A stretch of 64,000 nucleotides of DNA, from positions 95,001 through 159,000 of the forward strand of contig CALZFC010000101.1 in NCBI GenBank assembly GCA_945643635.1, given 5' to 3'. Of this stretch, positions 58,516 through 64,000 are shown one piece after another (within the stretch, counting starts at the first letter, position 1; the number at the start of each line of letters is the position of its first letter). The notes beneath the pieces were generated by a model. That model had not been told where the DNA came from. It saw nothing but the letters and a program-made list of their open reading frames with translations, and searched no databases. The stretch is from Allodiplogaster sudhausi. Its lineage: Eukaryota > Nematoda > Chromadorea > Rhabditida > Diplogasteridae. The translations under genes were made by a program, and so were the position numbers.

Positions 58516-59017
58516 TGCTGTGGAGTGAAGCTGAGCCGGGTGGTTGACTGTCCCGGTCAATGGCACTTTTATATTACCGACTGTGACATTAAACCCTCGC
58601 GATGTCTCCAGGGGAACTTCTTGAAGGTGAGAGTGAAGAGAACGAGCAAACAATATATCAAGCGTACATCACACGGATATAATCGTGCCTTGACCTCAGA
58701 GTGAGCTCGCAATTTCATACTTACGTTCATCTCTAAAGATCGTGAGTGAAAATAGGCAGTTCTCTCTAATTTGAGATACATATATATATTTCGAGCTCGT
58801 TGGTAATAAATTTTAGTATTTTAGTTAGGAGATAAATTTGCGTCTCAACAAAATTTGTTCATAAGTCAACAGGCCCGGCGGAGACATTCGATCTGTTTGT
58901 TCTTCCGCTTGACACTTAATGTTCTCACTTGTGCTCTTGTCCGAGGGATCTTAGGATAATATAAAAGTGCCATTGACCGGGACAGTCCACCACCCGGCTC
59001 AGCTTCACTCCACGGCA
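58516..59017. promoter_or_regulatory. Bidirectional promoter of copies 6 and 7
   Basis: 502 bp, nearly identical to 51572-52073. TATA boxes at 58567-58573 and 58960-58966, each 58 bp from its ATG. Empty TTAA site intact at about 58586-58601. Confidence 0.7.
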
Positions 59018-59629
59018 ATGAAATCCATCACTTCCACTGTTCTTCTCGTGACCTTCCTGGCTGGACTTTCCTTGGCAGCTACGCAAGTCCCCCAGAAGTC
59101 TCTTCAATCTTCAACACCCTCTCCCCAGACTCCGGCAGTTCCTTCCGCTGCTGCTGCTCGCTTCAACTCCTTCACCACAAAGCCTTCTTGGGTGGCCGGG
59201 AGAGACAAGCGATGCTGTGGTTGCTGTGGCGGTTGCTGCAATAACTGCTGCAATAATTGCTGCAATAACGTGAGAGTCCTTTGAATATCTTTGAATGAGT
59301 CCTAAGAATGGGAATTCAGTGCTGCAACCACTGTTGCTGCTGCAAGAAGTGCTGTTGTTGTTGCTGCAAAAAGTGTTGCTGCTGCCACAACTGCTGCTGT
59401 GGCAATCGCAACAGCTGCTGCAATAACTGCTGCAACAACTGCTGCTGCTGTCCCTGCTGCGGATGTGGATGTGGATGCTGCGGATGCGGGTAAGGTTTAG
59501 TCTGACTCTTGGCATCTTCAAGGACTTACACTGAAATGCTGCAGTTGCTGCCCTTGCTGCTGCAAGCGCCGCAAGCGACGAGATTGTACGGCAGCCAAGC
59601 TATCGGGACTTCCTCAGGAGTCCGCTTGA
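59018..59629 (+). CDS. Secreted ultra-cysteine-rich protein, copy 7
   Basis: Exons 59018-59269, 59320-59489, 59545-59629 (TGA); 168 residues, plus-type. Carries Ser to Trp just before the processing site ('KPSWVAGRDKR') and the same Cys to Ser as copy 5. All splice sites intact. Confidence 0.85.
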
Positions 59630-60429
59630 AATGCTAAAATTCTCTTCTCAGCAAGTTTAACAATATTGACAGTAATTTATTTACCCTTCTCTTGAATAAA
59701 GTTTTTCAACAAGGAAGTTTTAATGTTGTTTTAAAGATAGCAATTATTGTTTTAAGAAGACAACTGTGAGTTTCTGAACTACCGAATATTAACACAACGT
59801 TTTCTATTCAGAGCCATTGAAATGACTATCTTGATAGATTTCATAGTCACATTTCGACATCATTTCATTTTCCTGCAAAGCGAGATCTCAGTAAGCGGAA
59901 TCCTCCATTTCATTGTGCACGACCATATGAGCACAGAATCTGACGTTTCAATCTTCAGTCTCAGGACTCAATTCCTGAGAATTATTTGAGGAACCACTAG
60001 AAGACTCAGCGATGGCAGCTTTTTATTTTATTTTTATTCATCTGACCATAAGGCGACATCTTTGAACCAGTATACATATGACATGTACATAAATATATTT
60101 ACATATGTAGTAAGTGGATAGGTCAATGACAACAGTTGTTTATGAGACACGCTCTATCCACATACATAAATGTTTGGATCATTGCGGATATGTCAATTCG
60201 GATTAGAAATGGCACGGCGTTCGACTACAAAGAAAGAGCAAAAGTCGCTTTCGGCTTGCGCCAACGAGCGAAGTCTGCCGATGATATGATATGAATAATT
60301 GGCATTCGTGGGCACTCTGAGGAATCGAGAGAGGAGGGGATAGGGAATGGGTAGAAAGGATGGTCTTGAGATGATTGGGAAAAGGGTCTCTCATGGGGTC
60401 GGCGAAAGAGGTGGGGAAGAAGAGACAAT

Positions 60430-61306
60430 TCAGAGATTGCAGCGCGTCCCGTTCACCTCGCGCCCCTTGAAGCGCCAGACGTCATCGAAGTCGATGTCGA
60501 TCGCGTTCGCGTCGTTGCCATACCTCAGAGAGATCGATCAGTCGAGAGAGAGAAAGAGTGAGAGAGAGAAAGAGAGAGAAAGAAAGAGAAAGAGAGAGAG
60601 AGAAAGAGAGAAAGAGAGAAAGAGAAAGAGAATGTACTTCTTGAATCTCTGTCGTGCCATGTCGATGATCTCTTTGGATATCTCGTTCTGCGACGTGCCA
60701 CTCACGTCCACGTATCGGCAGAGGTCGTCGTTCGCGTAATGGCACGAGATCGCCTTGCGGAAACCTTCAATTATCAGCTCTCGATTGATATTTTGAGCGC
60801 GTGAAAGAAATGCATTTAGATTATTTTCATGCTGGCTTACAGAGCGAATGTGTTCTTTTTCTGATCACTGACTAATAGTTGATTCTTTCACTCTCTCTCT
60901 CTCTCCTTCTCTTTCTCTCTTTTCACTATCTCTCCTTCTTTCTCTTCACTCTCCTTCTCTCTCTCTCTCTCTCTCTCCTTCTCTCTCTCTTTTCACTATC
61001 TCTCCTTCTTTCTCTTCACTCTCCTTCTCTCTCTCTCTCTCTCTCTCCCTGTTCTAGTTGTTCCCCACGCTGGCATCATTTACTCGCTTCACAGCGACAG
61101 CAGCTTGCCTGCTCTTACAGAGAAGGCTTATTACTTCGCCGTTCCGCTTCATTCCTTATCAAAAGAACGTGCAACTGTTTTAGTTCACGAGTTGAACTTT
61201 TGCTGGTAAGACTTGAGCGTGTGCAGAGAGAAAGACAGACAATGGGAACGAGGGATGGAGAGAGAGAGAGAAAAGAGAAAGAGGAAGGTGAGAGAGCCCA
61301 CGAGGG

Positions 61307-61350
<44 letters not shown>

Positions 61351-61932
61351 AGAGATGTGTTAAAACTGTAGTCGAGTCTAGTACTTTTCTGTCCTTATCT
61401 TCCACGCAGCTGATATCGTGGCTGTTCTCTTCAGTGTATCGGCCCTGTCACGTTAGACTCTCTTTCAATTGTCCCTATTTCTCTACTCCCTCAGTGTCTC
61501 TCTCCCCCCCCCCCCCCTCCCTTAGTCCCTCTCTCTCCCTCTCTCTCTCTGTCTCTCGCTTGCGCCACCCGTTCAACAACGAATTGTCGGATTGAATTTT
61601 CCGATTTTCCCTCTCTGATCATCGAGCACTAATTCGACTTTCCTAACGAAACAACGAAACTAAACTCTTGTTGAAGGGACAAAGTATAGGGTGATTCTGA
61701 TGTATGTAATTGCTATTTTATTTCATGAATACTACTAAAAATGTTAATGAATAATTGTTATCAATGAATTAAATAACAAATTTAATTAGTAACCTTGCGT
61801 TCGATTGGCGCCCGAGCCGTGTATGATGAGAGGATGGAAGAAGAGCGTGTCGCCCACGTCCATCTCCACGTGAAGACGAGGCATCGACGGGTCGTAGTTC
61901 TGGATCCCATGGTACGCCTTGTTCACGCCACC
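60430..61932 (-). pseudogene. Phytanoyl-CoA dioxygenase, C-terminal three exons (unit IV)
   Basis: Exons 61794-61932, 60638-60764, 60430-60523 (TGA), in frame like unit III. Upstream exons with the other iron ligands are absent here too. Confidence 0.8.
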
Positions 61933-63059
61933 CTGCAGAGAGAGAGAGGGAGAGAAAGAGAGAGAGAGAGAGAAATACAGAAGGGAGAAGATAGTCGCCT
62001 TATAAGTTTTGGCATGAGTGACACCGTCAAAAAGATTTTTTTTAAGAAGAAATAAATTCGAAGCAAGAGAAGAGGGCGCAAAGATAAACGAAGAGTTTAA
62101 GGGGCTATTCGAGGTCTAATCCAAGGTGAGAACGCCAAGACTCGCTGTCGCTTTCGGCGGTGGAGCTGCAAGACATGGCGGGGCAGGGAAGGGAGAGCGC
62201 GAGAGAGGCTAGAAAACACCCAGGTGGATGGCAGAGGAAAGCAGCCGTGCTATTAATCTTGATCAAACTGACGCCAGTTTGATCAAAAGTTAATGAACAT
62301 TTTATTTTGAGCTGAGTGAAATTTCAGTGAAATGTATTAAGCTGTTTCAAAAGGGGAACATTTTGTATTTCAGTTTTTGGGAATTTCTTATTTTGACTCA
62401 ACATTTGGAAGTATTATAAAATTGTCACGGCTCATACTTTACTGTGCGAGAAGAAATGTTCCCAAATATGCGCCCCGGTCGACAATATGAAAAGGATGCT
62501 CAGCGTTTTGATTATCTCCTAAATCGCGACATTTATAAAACTTGGTATTGAGAGATTGGTGTTGAGAGACATGGGCAACTTATTCACTTTTATTATCACC
62601 AAAAGCATATTAACTTTGAAAACAATAAAAGTGGACAAAGAGAGAAATGGAATGTGGGGAGGTAACTTGTTTGTAAAAGAGAAGAAAAACAGAGTCGAAG
62701 AGAAACTCATGAATGACAGAGGCAGACAACCTCTACTCAAATGAAAGAAGGAGGCGGAAGGAGTAAGAAAGGAAAAATAGGCTAATAAGGCATTCAAAGG
62801 CTATAGGTGTACTAAATCACAGGTAAGCTAGAAAGAGAATGTGGGTTCAATTCTGCGAGTTCTTGCCCCGGTAAATAAAGCACCAGTGCTTACATCACAG
62901 AAAAATACTCGAACAAAGACAACGTAGCATTATTACTAGATAAAAGAAAAAAACAAAGTAGGAAAATAACAAAGAATAATCCATTGGTAGTTCCCATTAC
63001 TGTAACCTAACGGTGAATACCGTAATCCACCAACGGTCTCCTTGGTCTATCCCTCTGAT

Positions 63060-63334
63060 TTAATTCCTGGAGGAACTATTCGGCGGCAACAGCATCTTGC
63101 CCTGTTCGAGAAGGATGTTGGGAGTGATATAGAGGGTGGACACGAGACGGAAGAGGTCATCCTTAGGCAGATGCTTCAGAGCGAATTCACGCTGGCACTC
63201 ATAGCGGGGGTCCGTCTTGATCTCGTTGTTGAGAACGGCTACGGCAGCAGTGAACTGGGACATGGGATGGACATTCTCAGGAAGGGCATCCAGGAGACGA
63301 ACGACGTGGGCAGGAAGGGCAGGAAGGGCATTCC
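63060..63334 (-). pseudogene. Citrate synthase exon with large internal deletion (unit IV)
   Basis: Same fused exon as at 56207-56481 with the identical junction ('VLNNE' to 'KTDPRY') and the same TAA, so the deletion predates the III/IV duplication. Confidence 0.8.
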
Positions 63335-63875
63335 CTTAAACAGAATAATGGTACTGTAGACAGAGTACCGTAATCAGTATATTTCTAGTTCCTCGCTTAG
63401 AAAAATTATTTTATAAAAGGCCACTATTTTTCATCCTTTTTTAAATACACCCCTGCACCTTTTAACGGTATACTAACGAAAGAAGTAGCCAAGCGGGTCC
63501 ACGGTCACTTGCTTAAAAAGGATGAGTTTGGCAATAAGCATACTGTAAAAAGTCTACAGTAACATCTGTGATGCAAGCAAAGAGTCACTGAATAAAAAAA
63601 ACCCGCCGACTCTGGAACTGCTGCTGGGACTATGGCGGCCCGAAGTGCGTGTTGCGGTCGCGTCGCGTGCGGAAGGTAGAGAGTATCTCGACCTCTTTCT
63701 AGCGCACTTCGCTCGCCTTGGAAACAAGTTTATTTACCATCGTTTAACTCCCATACTTTGTTCCGAACAAATCCTTAAATAAAAACGAAAAACTTAGTAA
63801 ACAAAACAACTTTAAAAAAAAAACTTGCCTGAGCCGGATATTCGGCAGAATGTTAAAAAAAATACGCCTTCAAAC

Positions 63876-64000
63876 CTGCATGGCACACACTCCACTTCCA
63901 TCCACTTCCATCCTTTTTGAAGAAAAGGAAAGAAATCTCGCTGGCGCCGGCGCCGAAGCAGGTTTCCGCCAGATCGAAGAACATGACCGCCTTGGTGCCC
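63876..64000 (-). pseudogene. Unidentified exon (unit IV, cut by window end)
   Basis: Start of the copy of 57023-57188; donor side at 63876, acceptor side lies beyond the window. Confidence 0.4.

Larger units (their letters stand above)
52013..58585. repeat. Segmental duplication unit III
   Basis: About 6.6 kb, repeated as unit IV with a 6.94-kb offset. Order: cysteine-rich copy 5 (+), phytanoyl-CoA dioxygenase 3' exons (-), citrate synthase chimeric exon (-), an unidentified exon (-), cysteine-rich copy 6 (-). The block 54324-57335 replaces the 33287-38541 block of unit I. Gene-free stretches (52750-53487, 55079-56206, 56482-57022, 57336-57902) hold CT/GA tracts and AT-rich sequence. Confidence 0.9.
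58957..64000. repeat. Segmental duplication unit IV (runs off window)
   Basis: Copy of unit III: copy 7 (+), dioxygenase 3' exons (-), citrate synthase chimera (-) and the start of the unidentified exon. Small indels relative to unit III, for example shorter CT tracts at 60890-61045. Gene-free stretches (59700-60429, 61933-63059, 63335-63875) match unit III. Confidence 0.9.

Overview
The window is animal nuclear DNA, most likely from a nematode. Genes are split by many introns, often 40-60 bp, with TTTCAG-type acceptors. The recognisable proteins are animal ones: a PTIP-type multi-BRCT protein, a divergent PP1-like phosphatase, TSP1-domain secreted proteins, phytanoyl-CoA dioxygenase and citrate synthase pieces. 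No bacterial operon, rRNA, tRNA gene or CRISPR array was seen. CT/GA microsatellites are very abundant.

Layout. 1-5064 is mostly purine/pyrimidine low-complexity DNA with no gene I can support. 5065-17932 (+) holds 17 in-frame exons of a PTIP/PAXIP1 homologue. Its first large intron contains a 5.8 kb Mutator-like (MULE) transposon at 5199-11030, with an 8-bp target duplication, about 1.2-1.3 kb terminal inverted repeats built on a 73-bp tandem repeat, and a FLYWCH/MULE transposase on the minus strand. 17933-22410 is a graveyard of LTR-retrotransposon pieces with a coiled-coil ORF. 22591-24220 (-) is an unrecognised 293-residue membrane protein with a signal peptide. 26443-28414 (+) is a PP1-like phosphatase. 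28500-30548 is intergenic with a hairpin and more LTR debris.

From about 30.5 kb to the end lies the most unusual part: a tandem array of four segmental-duplication units (I and II about 8.7 kb, III about 6.6 kb, IV running off the window). It carries seven apparently intact copies and one broken copy of a gene for a secreted protein whose predicted mature part is about half cysteine (about 51 of 103 residues). Copies lie in divergent pairs that share a short promoter with TATA boxes 58 bp from each start codon. Units I and II also carry an intact secreted TSP1-like gene; units III and IV carry instead an extra phytanoyl-CoA dioxygenase exon and a scrambled citrate synthase exon. A 2.79 kb nearly palindromic TTAA-flanked element sits between the paired promoters of units I and II, and the empty site can be read in the paralogous spacers.

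How things work together: PTIP is a nuclear scaffold (DNA damage and H3K4 methyltransferase complexes in known animals), the PP1-like enzyme is a Ser/Thr phosphatase, and the array is best read as recent amplification of a secreted cysteine-rich product, with gene fragments carried along. Exon boundaries were derived by hand from reading frame, splice motifs and family resemblance; where all phases close this is strong, but no transcript data were available.
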